Shown here in pieces: positions 11,478 through 25,480 of a stretch of 64,000 nucleotides of DNA. Position 1 is the first letter of the stretch; each line of letters starts with the position of its first letter. The stretch lies in contig VXCM01001398.1 in assembly GCA_014773175.1 (NCBI GenBank), forward strand, positions 4,454 to 68,453, in the 5' to 3' direction. The notes under the pieces are model-generated. The model was given only the letters and a program-made list of their open reading frames with translations, ran no database searches and was not told the origin of the DNA. The position numbers and the translations under genes were made by a program. This stretch comes from Lucifuga dentata (lineage: Eukaryota; Chordata; Actinopteri; Ophidiiformes; Bythitidae).

Positions 11478-12263
11478 GTAAGTACCCTAATTTGCTTTTA
11501 TTCAAATTTTTTTTTTTTTTTTACATTTTTGAATGTGTCTACTTATTCAACACATTAACTTCTGTGGCTATTTAACATGATGTTAATGTTGACTTACTTC
11601 GACTTCGGAAGGAACTATTCATTTATCTTGTTGTGTGGAATTCTGCAGTATATCATAGTCAGTACAGGGGTGTTGCACAAAATTCTGGACCTATACCTGT
11701 ATGCAGTCTCTTAGGGCCAATCGATCAATCATATCAATGTGTCTCCTTTCTCAACACATTGTACGATGACTATATTTGTATGGTTAAAAACCCTTGCCTT
11801 AATTTTACAACACCTACATCAAGAGAATTACAAGAGCATCCAATAAAATATATGATAGGTTGGTGTATACCTTTGAAGAGATCATTTTTAAAAAATTCCC
11901 AAATCTGACCCTTGATCCAAATTGGCATCAAATTTGCTGGGTTCTGCCCTGGCCCACGCACCATCCTTCCACCAAGTTTCATCAACACTGGGTTAGAACG
12001 TTTTGAGTGATCCTGCTAACAAACAAACCAATTAATGGACGCAGGTGAAAACAACCTCCTTGGTGGAAGCAAAAGTTGCAGCAAAAGTAAGCAGCATTTA
12101 AGACTTTTTGAGGATCCTCTTAACCAAAGCATCTGGCTGTTTGAACTTATTATCACGTTATAATTTGCACAATTGAAAAGCTTTTAATTAGCATGTGATT
12201 TGTTTCTGCAAATAATAATATTTCTGTTTTAGGATAAATCATCAGTTTGGATCCATCACCAAT

Positions 12264-15200
12264 ATGTTTCTGCTGAATATCTGTGTGTGTGTCAGCTTCA
12301 TGCTGTTTCTCCCTCTGAGCACTTATCAATCATGCTCAGTCGGCACAGAAAACCAGTGTAAAGATGCAGAATTTGCTCCAGGTACCAACTTTGCTGGGGA
12401 AGGATTTGACATCACTGAAATGAAACGTAAAGGAGCCTACGTGATTGACATGCAGCTGTGGAAACACAAGAATGGGACATGTAACCTTTGCACCAACCCT
12501 CACATGGCGGGCAAAAAGCAGAAGCTCCCCCTGTCTGTGGTGGAGTGGAAACCAAATAAAGTTTTCACAAAGAAAGTGTCCAGTCAGCTCCACCTATCCA
12601 GTGAGTCTCTCATCAACTCCAGCAGCTCTGAAGTGGAAAATAATTGGCATGACAATCTAGATGTTAATGTGAAAGACAAGAGCAAATCATTCATACTTGT
12701 TGGTACTCAGTCTGAACTGGCTGAATTCTCCATGGAGAAAACAAAGAATGACAGGCTCAGTTTTACCAGCCACAGCATGAGCCGCGAGTACTACAGGTAA
12801 GTTGATGGATACCCAAATTAAACTTTCATCTACATTTGCCACATAACTGTGTTACAACATGTGTTTCATGTGAGTCCCTCTTACTTTTGTTTCTTATTTC
12901 TCACTGGAAACAGCTACCAAGTATCCAGACCTTACAAGTTGCACAAAGAATTTGACGAAGCAGTGAACAAACTCCCCAAAAACTACAGTCCTGAAACCAA
13001 ACAACGATATTACAAACTGATTGGCGACTTTGGCACCCATTACATCACCAAGGTGAACCAATAGATTAATGACATATAATAAATAAAGCAATTGCATACA
13101 TAAGGTGTTAATGGAACACACGCACACCAGTGATTTTGCAACTATTTTCCAAACAATACTACTGGATCAGTAAATTTTTTTTATCTGTTTTTCCTCCCTT
13201 CTACACTGCCATTTCAGTTCATTCCAGTATGCTAATACAATCAACTTGTAAAGACTTGAAATGTGCAACATGAAGCTCCAACATGAAGCTGCATGGACGA
13301 AAATGTATGTCTCCACCAGGAAACATAGTCCCAGGAGAAGGCTGCTTTTATAGAAAAATTAAAAATAACTGTGCCTTTGACAATCATGCCAAAGTGTTAG
13401 CAGGCGAAATGTTGGATTTTAAGTTGAATGTATCACCTGAACAATTGATTTTGAAAGAGTATGGGATTGGCAAAATAATAGGAAAATTAAAGTATGGATT
13501 TATGTTTTGGAAAATGGTTGTCAGTAATGCAATATGGTACAATAGGTAGCCAAACTCACTTGCAAACCAGTGTGGTGAGTAACCTTTACTGATCTATCTA
13601 CATACGATGTATTCTAGCTAGTGTTTGGTACTCAGTAGATGCTGACTGTGTTAAATTAACGGATCAAAACTGGTGCTGCAACAGAATGAAAATGTATGTC
13701 TTCAGCAGGGATTAACCAAGGAGAAGACTTTTTTCTTACAGAGACACTTGCAAAATCATTCACATGGTGTTTAAAATAGCTTCCTCTGTGTTTCCAGGTG
13801 AAGCTGGGAGGAAGTGTTCAAACTGTGACCAGCATCAGGAAGTGCCTGGCCAGCCTGCAAAGCCTCAGTATAACGGATGTGCTGAATTGCCTTGACGTGG
13901 AGGCTTCGACCAGCATCGGTGTTGGGACCTTTAAGACACAAACAGAAAACTGCAAGAAAGCCATTGAGCAGGAAAAGAGCAAGTTCTCTTTCTTCAGCCT
14001 CTTCAGCGACAGGTAAACCAGCAAAGCAGATCTGTCACGTGTTCTGCACACTTCCAATGAGTACACCCTCTAAATTATTAACACTACACTGCAAAAAGTC
14101 TTGATAAGTCCAAGTCCTCAAGCCTTGTTTTATTTTATGAGAACAAGTGAGAAAATTAGGTTGGTGCAGTGACATTATTTCAACCTCTTTCCAACACAAA
14201 TCAACTTGGTTTAACAATATTCTAGAGATGAATGCTTGTAAAAATAAATAAATTAATTAATTAATAAAGCAGATACTGCAGCAGAAAAAAGCCCAAAACT
14301 TGGTTTTGGAAACAGAAATAGGGAAACAAGTTCAAATAATCTTCTTACACTGACAGATTTGTGAAATTGGCAGGACTCAGTTGAAGACAAAAATGATGTG
14401 ACAATACAGATATTTTTGTAGTGCAACCAAATTGTAGTCAGTAGAATGTCAGAACCTGACTACATTATGTTTGAAATGTCTCTTTGTTTCCAAGAATTTC
14501 TGTCCAAACAATTGGTTTAAAGAAACAATTTGTTATTGTCCATCATTTTATACAGCAGGGAATATGTGTTGAATATTGTCAAAGTAGCAAAATTTGAAGA
14601 TGACATCTCTAGAAATGCATCCAGTAAGACAAACACATAGGTCCTGCTCTACCCTGAAAACTTTGATTTTGATTAGTCCTTTGTTGCATAACCCATTAGT
14701 GTCACCATTTGTATCTACTGTATCTACCTACACACCTGATTAGACCCATCCATGAAGTGTTGCTGGCTAAGGCCTGCTACAGCAGAATACACAGGGTTTT
14801 TTTTAGATTTGGGCCTTAAAGAGACAGCACAAGAAACAACCTGTTTTCACTCAGTGTGAGCAGTGGTGCTGCAGCAAAGGAGAGTAGAACTGGATCAGTG
14901 CATTTCATGATCATTAAAGCATTGCAAATATTTCAAAAGAGACAGCTAAATGGAAATGGCTTCGGGTATGAATATCCATGTGAATGTGTGAGCAGAGCAT
15001 TCCTGCAAAAGAGCATTCAATACAGAGCGACTTACCCTTCAATAAATGAAGGTTAAAAAATAGGGACATGAAAATCTGTTTGTTTACTTTAAGACTTTCA
15101 AACTGTTGCAAGGATTTGCTAATTCTACTTAAAATCAATTGATGGATTCTTGCCCAACTGCTAGATACTCAATCTGTCCCTTCTCTCTACTGTAGGGCCA

Positions 15201-16036
15201 CAGAAATAAAGGGGGGCCACACCACAGAGCCAGACCTTCTCTTCTCAGCAGTCAAAGACAAATTTGCCTACAAAGACTGGGCGAACACTCTGGCACAGCA
15301 TCCAGAAGTAGTCTCATATTCTCTGGCGGCCCTGCATGAGTTACTGCCTGTTAAAAACCCAGTCCGAAAAAATCTGCGCTCAGCCATCAGCCATTACATC
15401 CTGGAGAAAGGCCTGATGAGTACCTGCAGTGAACCCTGCCAAGCCGGCATGAAAAGCAACTCCAGGGATCCCTGTGTTTGCCAATGCCAAAATGATCCTG
15501 CCGTCAATGGAGACTGCTGCCCAACCCACAAGGGCATGGCACGAGCCATCATTACCATACAACGAGGTACTGATCTGTGGGGAGACCTTACCACTGCCAC
15601 AGATGGTTATGTGAAGGTCTTCTTCAACGGGCATATGGTTTTGCGTTCTCATGTCATTAACAACAACAACAACCCACACTGGGACAAGGCTGTTGATTTG
15701 GGGACACTGGATTTGACAGAAGGGAGAAAACTGAGATTTGAGGTGTGGGATCAGGACAGTGACTGGGACGATGACCTGCTAGGAGAATGTGAGAAATTCC
15801 TGCACGCTGGAGTGAAACAACAATTCTGCAGTCTCAGTCATGGCTGGTTTTACTTCAAATGGGAGGTGAGGTGTGCTCAAAGTCTGAGCGGAGAAGTATG
15901 TCTGGACTATGATCCTTCACCCATGAGTCCAAGTCTGAAGAGCATGTATGTGTCCCGTCATTCACAGCCAATTCCAAAGGCCATCCTGTTATCGATGGGT
16001 GTGTTCGTAGACAACTCGAGCTCAATAAGCAACTAG
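12264..16036 (+). CDS. prf1: Perforin-1-like protein, copy B (MACPF + C2)
   Basis: Coding exons are 12264-12796, 12914-13052, 13798-14012 and 15196-16036, giving 575 codons plus stop. Exon 2 begins at 12233 and the ATG at 12264 opens a signal peptide (MFLLNICVCVSFMLFLP). Exon 3 carries the MACPF signature YYKLIGDFGTHY. Exon 5 carries the Cys-rich linker and a C2 domain with the WGDL...TDGY and WDQD...WDDDLLGE calcium-loop motifs. All junctions are consensus and phases match the other copies. It has the longest C-terminal tail of the five (ending SMGVFVDNSSSISN). By family it is a calcium-dependent, membrane-inserting pore former of cytotoxic cells, and nothing in the frame suggests inactivation. 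Intron 3 contains a TTAA-flanked MITE shared with A and C. Confidence 0.9.
13112..13770. mobile_element. TTAA-type MITE in intron 3 of perforin B
   Basis: The insert is bounded by TTAA at 13108-13111 and 13771-13774. Its body is homologous to the inserts in A, C and the elastin intron. It also contains a non-coding stretch that reads open for about 88 codons (13283-13549) without similarity to either local gene. Confidence 0.55.
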
Positions 16037-17260
16037 AGTCTTACTGCTGAGAATCAAGTGCAACGGCATGATGATCTAATGTTGGCATGATGATTTACAA
16101 AATCACTTAAAATGCTTAATTTTAACAGATCTGATAAGCAAATGTAAGATAAAACCACAAGCATTATATTTTCTCTTTTTTTTTTTAATCTTTTCTGCAT
16201 TTTAATCTGATTATTGTCATGTATATTAAAGATTTGACAGACATTTTCAAAATAACAACATTATAACTGACCTGTCTGTTGTATTTAATGTGTCAGCTTA
16301 TTAGTTTTAGTTTTGTTTTATCAGTGTTTTTCTCTCAGGCAGTGTTGCCTGAAACAGGAAGTAGTAAAACTTCCTGTGTTCAGATGAGGTTGCTGAGAAC
16401 AATGTGTGTAAGTATATATATATAAAAAAAAAAAAAAAAATTGNAAAAAAAAAAAAAAAAATTGACACATGCTTTTATCGAGCATTATTTGACACATAAG
16501 TTTTTGTCTCATAACTGCAAATTAAACCATTTTAATATTTCTTTTTCAACACAGAGACGATTCTTAGCATTAGCCGAATGAGACTGGCAGGTTTTGGTAA
16601 GACAGAAGGGAAACAGAATAAGAAAATGAGGAAAAACTACGTGGATTTATAAATTAATGAGAAACATAGAGCTATAGAACTTATGTACTGGTAATGCAAT
16701 CTCCCAATTTTTCACAAAATGGTCAATTTCAGGAAATTTAATGCTGTACTCAGACTTATCTAATTTGGTAATGTCCATATTATTTTTTTTCGGGGTCTAT
16801 TTGAAGCTATTTCAATGCTCAGGTCAGTCCACTTGATCAGGATTTGGTGCCTTGCATGTCTTGATTGGCTAAACACACCTGGTTTAGCTAATGAAGTGTG
16901 TGAAAAATGTGCAGTGCTGGAGGCCAGAGGACCACGACACCACTGTTTTAATGTGCAAAACACACATTAATCCACTTTTACTCACCCTTGCTTGTGCACT
17001 GAGTAAAAGTAGACAATTTATGCACTGTATCTTTCAGGATTATGACTCAAGAAAACGACTCTTGATTCAGTTCTCAAATTTATATAATTAATAAAGCTGG
17101 AAAAATTAATTCATTAATTTTGCAATTAATGTGGACTGTTTAATGCCTTAAAAAAATTAACACTATTAACGCATCTGTTTTTTCCACTTCCTGAGGCTAT
17201 GCTAATGTTTACGTTTTTCCCCCACATCCTGTGGCTAACGTGATATGCTCACGCAACCCA

Positions 17261-17305
17261 CTCTCATCTCCTAAACGTAGAATATCTACGTTTAGGAGAT
17301 GAGAG
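17261..17305. repeat. Perfect 21-bp inverted repeat with 3-base loop
   Basis: The left arm 17261-17281 (ctctcatctcctaaacgtag plus a) and the right arm 17285-17305 are exact reverse complements around the loop ata. It could form a cruciform or an RNA hairpin. No promoter or flanking gene is evident. Confidence 0.85.
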
Positions 17306-18000
17306 TTCCATGGAGTTCCATGAGAGTTTGATGGAAAATTCCACTTTAAAAATTACTGGATGGCTCTTGTTGAAACCACACAACATGTCGTTTTAACTGA
17401 GATGTGGCTTTAGGTTTTGTGAGCGTAAAACCTACAAGGCCTGTTTATACTTTCCGTGAGTTCATCAGGGTCTGTGGCTCTGCCTGCTGTGGACACGGAC
17501 ACACTTACTAACCTTACCAATCAACGACCCATCACGTTCGTTGATGTCACACCCATGACGCTTTCAGCAGATCAGACATGCTAGCAAGATGCTAACAAAC
17601 ACTTTCACTGTTCCTAAAAACACAGATCTGCAGCTGCAAAGGTCTAGCAGAAAAGCAAATGATATTACTGCATCATTTTCTAGTGTCATGGCATCTGATC
17701 AAAGGGTCTTCATGCAACAGAATACTGTAACATGTCAGAGCATCAAGCCAGAGGCAGCAGACAGGCTGGTGTTCATCACAAGGAACCTGGACATCGCTAT
17801 ACAAACCTTTTAGTTTAAAAGAGTTTGTTTAGAAAGCCCTACAATTTTATTTGAAAGTATCATTATTTGTTTTCATTATTTGAATAAAGAAAATACTTAT
17901 TTGAATTATGCTTTTTTTTTTTTAAGTTTAGAGAAAATCTTTTGCTATTCTTGAGCTTGGACCCCTAAAAAAATAAATAAATAAATAAATAATTATATAG

Positions 18001-18006
18001 ATATAT

Positions 18007-18060
<54 letters not shown>

Positions 18061-18061
18061 N

Positions 18062-18112
<51 letters not shown>
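18001..18112. repeat. (GATA)n-(TG)n compound microsatellite with N at 18061
   Basis: A GATA-type tetranucleotide run to 18060, an N, then an uninterrupted TG run. Both lengths are uncertain because of the N. Confidence 0.9.
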
Positions 18113-18116
<4 letters not shown>

Positions 18117-18374
18117 AAGTCTTTCAAACATCTGCCATGTTACTGGATCATCAAAATTTAGCAGAAACAAGTGCAGATGTTTCAAAAGAAGAAAATTAGC
18201 ATTCAGATTCATAATACACACACACGCACGTGTGCACATACACACACACACACACACAAGCATGCTTGTGTGTGTGTGTGACATGTTTAACACGTATCAC
18301 CGGTCCCTGGTTGATCTTGCGATGAAAAAGGGGGAAAACAGTAGTAAAGTATGTTTTCATAACACAGTGTTCTG

Positions 18375-18777
18375 AAATGATGTAAGCATATACTGTATCA
18401 AACAATGTTTCAAGATGTGTATCTTAGCACAGTGTGCTGGGTCAAGGATGATCTTTTCAGTTTTATCATGCAGCTGCAGTTCATCCTACTGCCCATCCGA
18501 TTCTCATGCTACTCCCTCCACTTGTTTTAGTTGGAGAACAATGCTTTCTCTCTGTGTTTGACTTTACGTCACCTTATCATTTTGCTATAAAAATCTTTGC
18601 TAGAAGACAACTTTTTGTAGAATGCTGGATACATCCCTGTGTGTTCTTTACTTCTATCCTCAATTGATCTAATTCACTCATAGAAGACACACATCATTGT
18701 CAAGACTCCTTTTATTCTGCAAGAAACACTGATATTTGAGCTAACAGTCACATGGTGCATGAACAGACAAGATAAAG
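18375..18777 (+). promoter_or_regulatory. Promoter and non-coding exon 1 of perforin C
   Basis: The shared promoter block carries a weakened inverted repeat (GGGTCA, 4 bases, TGATCT; 18439-18454), E-box, TATA box tataaaa (18596-18602) and an exon 1 ending at 18777 before gtaagt. The second half-site differs from the AGGTCA consensus. Confidence 0.6.
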
Positions 18778-19479
18778 GTAAGTACTTTGATTTGCTTTTA
18801 TTTAAATATTCTTTCATGAGTCCACTTCCTTAACTCGCAACCTTCTCTGGCTATTTAACATCAGGTTAACCTTGAGTTATTTAGACTTTGAAGGAACTGT
18901 TCATTTGTTATGTTTCCATGTAGACTTCTGCAGGATTGCAGTCAAGTACAGGGATATTACACAAAATTCTGGACCCTAAGTGCTGTATGAAGTCTTTGTG
19001 GGCCAATTCATCAATCATATCAACGTCTCCTTTCTCAGCATACTACAGAATGACTATGATGATGTGAAGAAATTGACAAAAATATTGTAAAAAGGCCATA
19101 TCTTGCAATATCAATGCAATGCAAGGTCAAGAGATCATTTTAAAATTTCCTGAATCTGACCCTGGATTCAAATCATCACTAAATTTGACAGGTCCCTCCC
19201 TGGCCCATGCACTATTCTTCCACCAACTTTTCTAAATTGGCTTAGAAAAGACACACCAACCAATGGACAACCAATTTACTTCCTTGGTGGAAGCCAAAAC
19301 TGCAGTAAAAGAAAACATCCTTGAAGGCTTTCTGAAAACCAGAGTATTTGGCTTGAATTAGTTGTCATGTTACATTATGCTATAAGAAAGACCTTTTATT
19401 TAGCCAGAGATTTATTTCTGCAAATAATAATATTTCTGTTTTAGGACAAATCATCAGTTTGGATCCATCACCCACCAAC

Positions 19480-22400
19480 ATGTTTCTGCTGAACATCTGT
19501 GTGTGTGTCAGCCTCATGCTATTTCTCCCTCTGACCACTTATCAATTGTGCTCAGTCGGCACAGAAAACCAGTGTGAAGATGCAGAATTTGTTCCAGGTA
19601 CCAACTTAGCAGGGGAAGGATTCGACATCACCAAAATGACACGTAAAGGGGCCTACGTGATTGACATGACCTTGTGGAAGCACAAGGATAACAAATGCAC
19701 TCTTTGCACCAACCATCACATGGGGAGCAAAAAGCAGAAGCTCCCCCTGTCTGTGGTGGACTGGACAGCAAATAAAGCTTGCTCAATGAAAGTGTCCAGT
19801 CGACTCCACAAATCTAGTGATTCTCTCATCAGGTCCAGCAGCTCTACAGTGGATAACAACTGGAAGTTCAATCTAGATCTTGCTGTGGGAAACAAAAGTG
19901 GCTCTTTGATGCTTGCTGGTACTGAGTCTACACTGGCTAATTTCTCTATGAGGAAAACAAAGAGTGACAGGTTCAGTTTCATCAGCCACTTTGTAACATG
20001 CGAGTACTACAGGTAAGAAGATGGATACTCAAATGAAACTTTCATCTCTGTTCCCCACAAAAATGCAATACAACACATAATTCATGACAGTCTCTCGTGT
20101 TTTTTTTTTGTTGTTGTTTTTTTTCTCACTGGAAACAGCTACCAAGTGTCTACAAGNCGTGTTTTTTTTTTGTTGTTGTTTTTTTTCTCACTGGAAACAG
20201 CTACCAAGTGTCTACAAGTCCCAAGTTGCACAGAAAATTCCAGGAAGCAGTGAACAAACTCCCCAAAACCTACAGTCCAGAAAATAAACAACAATATTAC
20301 AGACTGATTAATGACTATGGAACCCATTACATCACCAAGGTGAACCAATAGATCAATGACATTTTACAACAAAGCAGCTGCAAACAATAGGTGTTAAAGG
20401 AGCATACCAGTGATTTTGTATGTTTGAGCCCAAAAAAATGCAACCTGCATACATGACATTGCTATCAGCCATGTTACAGGACATACTACTGGATCAGTAC
20501 ATTTTAGATTTGTTTTTCCTTCTTTCCAAACTAACATTATTTGTTTCAATTCATTCCAGTATGAATTAAAATCAACTATTAAATTCAATTTGTAGAGACT
20601 TGTGAATGTATCACAGAAAACCAAATATCATTCCTTTTTCTTTTTTTTTTTTTTTTCGTAATTTAACCCATCCAACATGGCACTGCACAGAAAAAGGTGC
20701 AGACTGCTTTACAGAGAAATTAAAAATGACTGTGCCTTGTGCAATCAGACGTACATGTTAGCAGGTGCTTAATTTTAAGATGGATGTATCAGCTAAACAT
20801 TTAATTTTAAAAGATTAGAGGGGTTGGCAAAATAACAGGAAAACTAAAGTATGGCTTTATGTTTTGGAAAATGACTGTCAGTAACGTAATGGATATGCAG
20901 GTAAAATTTGTTGGGCTTAAAAATGCTAATTCACTGGCATGGTCCTTTAAAATACAGTAGTTTCTCTGTGTTTCCAGGTGAAACTGGGAGGAAGTGTTCA
21001 GTCTGTAACAAGCATCAGGGAGTGCCAGGCCAGCCTGCAAGGCCTCAGCGTGGAGGAGGTGAAAAAGTGCCTGGACGTGGAGGCATCGGCCACCATTGGT
21101 AGTTTTGCTGTTAATACTGAGTCAAAACTCTGCGCGAAAATACATCAGAAGAAAGATGGCACTTCCTCTTTCTCCGAACCCTTTGATGACAGGTAAACAT
21201 CTTTTTCAAAGCATATCTGTCGCTTGTTCTGCACGTTTCCAATGTACAGCCTCTAAATTATTAACACTATACTGCAAATAGTCTTAGTAAGTCAGAGTCT
21301 TGAAGATTTGTTTATCTTTTCTTACAAGTGAGAAAATTCTGTGAGTACAGTCAGATTATTTCAACCAATTTCGAACACAAATCAGCTTGGATAAAGAACA
21401 TTTTAGAAATGAGTCTGTAAGAAAGAGGCAGCTATTGCCATAGAATCAAGACAAATAACTTGGTTTTGGAAAGACAAACAGGGAAACAGGTTCAAATAAT
21501 CTATATGTGACATATTTGTGGCACTGGCAGGACTCAGATATTGACAAAAATGTTGTGATACGATGGAGATTTTGTTGATGTAGTGCAACCAAACTGTTCA
21601 ATGTTACAACCAAACAACATCATGTTTTAAATGTCTTTTCATAGTCTGTAAAGAAACTCATCTACAAAAAAAAAAAAAAAACTGTAAAAAAGCATCTGTA
21701 AAAAAAACTCATCCAGTCAGACAAACCAGTAGGTCCTGCTGTATAATGAAATCTTTGATTAGTTTTTGATTAATCCATTGCTGCGCAACACATTGATGTC
21801 AACATTTAATTTATCACTCCTGATTAGACACACCCACAAAGTACAAGGCTACTAAGCAAGTGTTTGACCAGCATCCGTGTTTCACATTCTGGGTATTGCT
21901 TGGTAAGGCCTCCACAGCTGGCCAATCAGAATACACTGGGCTTTTCAGTTTTGAGCGTTCAAGAGACAGCATGTAAAACAGCTGTTTTCACTCAGTGTGA
22001 ACAGTGATGTAGTTGCAAGGGAGAGCAGAAGTGGATCAGTGTGTTTTTTGCTCATTAAAGTATTGCAAAAGTCTTAAAACAGATGCCTAAATAGAAACGG
22101 GAAACATCAAAATCTGTATGATTCCTTTAAGATTTTCAAAATGTCACAAGAATTTACTAGTTCCACTAAAATTCATTTGATGGCTTCTTGCCAAACTGCT
22201 GGACACCAAAAATCACTCCATCCCTTCTCTCCACTGCAGGTACACAGAAATAAAGGGGGGCCACACCACGAATCCAGACCTTCTCTTCTCTGCTGACAAA
22301 GCCAAATCTGCCTACAAAAACTGGCTGAACACTTTACCACAGAATCCAGATATAGTCTCATATTCTCTGGCCACCCTGCATGATTTGCTGCCTGATAACC

Positions 22401-23059
22401 CAGTCCACAACAATTTGCGAAAAGCCATCAGCCATTACATCCTGGAGAAATCCCTGTTGAGAGACTGCAGGAACCCCTGTCAGCCTGGCATGTACAGCGA
22501 TGACAAGGATCCCTGCGTTTGTCACTGCCGCAATGTCCCTAATGTCAATGCAAACTGCTGCCCAACCAACAAGGGCATGGCACAGGTCATCATTACCGTA
22601 CAGCGAGCTACTGATCTGTGGGGAGACTATTTCACTGCCACAGATGGCTATGTGAAGGTTTTCCTCAACGAGATATTGATCAAGCGTTCTTATGTCATTA
22701 ACAACAATAACAACCCACACTGGAACTTGGTTATCGACATGGGTTCTCAAGATATGTCAGCAGTGAATACAGTGCGATTTCAGGTGTGGGATCAGGATAA
22801 TGACTGGGATGATGACCTGCTAGGAGAATGTGAGAAAGACCTGATCGTTGGAGTGAAAAATGGCCATTGCAATCTCAATGATGGTCGGCTTTACTACAAA
22901 TGGGAGGTGAAGTGTGCTCCAAGTCTGACCGGAGAAGCTTGTATGGACTATAAACCTTCCCCCATGAGTAGGCGTCTGAGGGCGGTGTATGTATCCCGTC
23001 AATCACGCCCTGTTCCAAGTGCCACCCTAAGAGCATTGGGTGTGTTTGCAAACAAATAG
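19480..23059 (+). CDS. prf1: Perforin-1-like protein, copy C (MACPF + C2)
   Basis: Coding exons are 19480-20012, 20201-20339, 20978-21192 and 22240-23059, giving 568 codons plus stop. Exon 2 begins at 19445. The signal peptide is MFLLNICVCVSLMLFLP. The MACPF signature reads YYRLINDYGTHY, with Tyr where the other copies have Phe, which the family pattern allows. C2 motifs WGDYFTATDGY and WDQDNDWDDDLLGE keep the calcium-binding Asp residues. The exon 3 acceptor region is duplicated around an N (20096-20218); the downstream acceptor (20200/20201) gives the open exon, while the upstream copy is cut by the N. The C-terminus (ending GVFANK) and the 3' flank resemble D, whereas the MITE in intron 3 groups C with A and B. 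Confidence 0.9.
20096..20218. repeat. 61-bp direct duplication around a single N (20157)
   Basis: Bases 20096-20156, covering the intron 2 end and first bases of exon 3, are repeated exactly after the N. As written this creates a decoy acceptor at 20138. Likely a contig-overlap artefact. Confidence 0.85.
20398..20946. mobile_element. TTAA-type MITE in intron 3 of perforin C
   Basis: Bounded by TTAA at 20394-20397 and 20947-20950, with ends aggagcatacc... and ...ggtcct. Homologous to the inserts in A and B and to 57464-58003. Confidence 0.65.
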
Positions 23060-25480
23060 AGGTCACAGAGCAACTAGTGTCTTACTGCTGAGAATCAAAA
23101 TGCGGTAGTTGAAGATTTAATACATTGTTTAATTTACAAAGCACTTAAAAGGCTTAATTTTAAGACTTTATTAGCAGATGTCAGACAAATCAACATGCAC
23201 TATAGCAGCCTTTTCTTTTCTCTCCTGATTTATATACAGTATTTTAATCTGATAATTGCCATATAAGTTTAAGACTTAATATGTCTTTCCAAAATTAAAA
23301 CATTATACCTGAGCTGTACGTTGTATTTACTGTTTCAACCAAGTAATTTTAGTTTTGAGTGTTTTTCTCTCAGGCAGTGTTGCCCCACATGAGACACAAA
23401 GTGAAGAAACTTCCTGTGCACAGATGAGGTTACTGATGATGCTATAAACGATGTGTGCAGGTAAAAATGTTTGAACTCAGAGGGTTTAATTAAGCAATTT
23501 CAGAAACCAGTTAAACAGCTAGTTAAAGTTACTTATACAATTTTTTTTTTCAACACAGACAAAATTCTTAGCATGGTCAGAATGAGACTGGCAGGTTTTA
23601 GATCAACATACAGTGACAGACAGGGGCTACGCATTTCCAGCAACAGACAAAGACAATGAGGTTAACAATCATTACATGACTGGACAAAATGGAGTCAAAC
23701 ACGAAAACACAATAAAAAGAAATGTTGAAACACACCGAACACATAATGGAGAGTCAACAATCCTCTTGATGAAGTCCAGGTCTTTTAAATTAGCCTGGTC
23801 ATAGTAAGTCAGAAGGGAAACACAATCAGAAAAAAATGAGAAAAATTATGCCTGATGCTCAGCCACTCGCTCACTACACCATTTATAGTTCTCCAAACCA
23901 AACTCCTGGTCAGTCCCTTCATCAAATCTTATGGGCAGACCCATGCAATGCAGGGCCGTGCCAGCTCCAGCATCCTCACAGGGCAACACAACCATCAGGT
24001 TTGTAGCAACCATTCCATTCCCTTCCATCCTAAAGATGGATATGAATAAATGTCTTCACCATTGTTTTCCCATATCTAGCACTGCAGTAGACCTTCAGAA
24101 ACACCCATTACCTAGGAAATCTGTTCCTGAAGTAAGTTTGAGCGTCCTGCAGCACGTTGCAGCTCTCCGATTGTCTTGTAGTTTAGCTCATTTACTATCT
24201 TAGTGTAACTTCCAGGGTGTGGAACAGAACCCAGAAACCACATAAATTACACTTCCATTTACAGCCTGCAAGTGTTTTATTAGGCACAAGTTAACAATAA
24301 TCATACCAAAGTTTTTTATAATGGTACTCACTGTACACTGTAAAATGTGAAAAGCTGATCTTACTTAAAAAAAATCTAGGGAACCAATTGCTATGAGAAA
24401 GGTAAATACACCACTCTACACCAAGGTAAATACACCACTCTATTGTGCCCTCTGCCCCTCCTGCTGATTACTTTTCTTCTGATCTCTGTCTGAATCTGAC
24501 ATTCCTACCCCCTTTTCACGAAGAGTCTGAATCGGACACTTCAGATGAAGATATAGCATAATGAGCAGAATACGTTGAAAAGGTAAACAGAGGAGACACT
24601 TGCCACCCGCTGATCTTGGCTTCCCAATATTTTGTACATAATCACAGGCTGTACTGGACATCCTAAAGATAACCATATATGTGATCCCGTAAAGTATTTG
24701 ATTGATCCTTAATTCTTTGCATTCACATATACGTAAGGTAGGGCCCAGTTTCTCAAGACTATGCACCACCCAAGCACTGGGCAGAATAACCGCAGGAAAA
24801 ATGGAGACGAGCTTAGAGGTATACCTTCTTTATTCTAGCTATTGTTGAACACTCGTACTGATACTCCAGGCTCTGTCCCTTGATGAATGGATCGTTAGGA
24901 TTGGAAGAATTTCTGATCTAGTGCAGTTCTGATTGTTCTACGTAAATACATTTAATCCAACATGTTTTGCTTAAGACCCATATTATGTAATTACTGCTAA
25001 TGCTAATTACAATTTTTGTTCTTATGGGATCATATATTCTATGCNATTATGTAATTACTGCTAATGCTAATTACAATTTTTGTTCTTATGGGATCATATA
25101 TTCTATGCCTAATTTATATTTACAGTGTTTATGTAACCACAATGATTGCAACTTGTGATTATAAAGTTGTTGTTTTGTTTTGTTTTTTTGTTTTGTTTTG
25201 TAAGAGTTAAAAATGCATCGTCCTTTTGGTTTTTATCTTGAATATACTGTACAGCTTAGAGTAGTTAACATGAGGACTTTTATTAATTTCGAGACAAGTG
25301 TGAGATGGAATGTTTGGCCTTTTGTGTGTCATGTGACCGAAGACCTCTGTCAATTAAATTTTTACCTATTTATATTGTGTGACTGGCCATTGTTTTAGCT
25401 AGAAAGACAGAACTCTTTCTGTCTTGGCATAATAAGTTTTATCATGTATTACCTGTGCCTGGTTTATCTTGCAATCAAAA
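23060..25480. other. 3' flank of perforin C, no gene seen
   Basis: The 3' UTR has ATTAAA at 23294-23299, followed by a long flank closely matching that of D (34528-36900). A short piece near 23930-24010 matches sequence next to the integrase-like remnant after D but lacks the integrase part. Bases 24982-25108 are a 63-bp duplication around an N (25045). Confidence 0.55.
24982..25108. repeat. 63-bp direct duplication around a single N (25045)
   Basis: Bases 24982-25044 recur exactly after the N. The paralogous flank of D has the same at 36375-36500. Confidence 0.85.

Larger units (their letters stand above)
16037..18370. other. B-C intergenic region, no gene seen
   Basis: This begins as the shared perforin 3' flank (to about 16600). 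It continues with AT-rich sequence holding a homopolymer-type N at 16444, an AT-rich repeat near 17090-17190, a 21-bp perfect inverted repeat at 17261-17305 and a compound microsatellite at 18001-18112. I see no supportable exon. Confidence 0.5.

Noticed and set aside
18067..18405. Open frames on both strands around the TG/CA runs
   Set aside because: Low-complexity translation of a microsatellite interrupted by an N.
20097..20200. Upstream acceptor and partial exon 3 of perforin C as an alternative exon
   Set aside because: It is the first half of a duplication ending in an N and looks like an assembly artefact.
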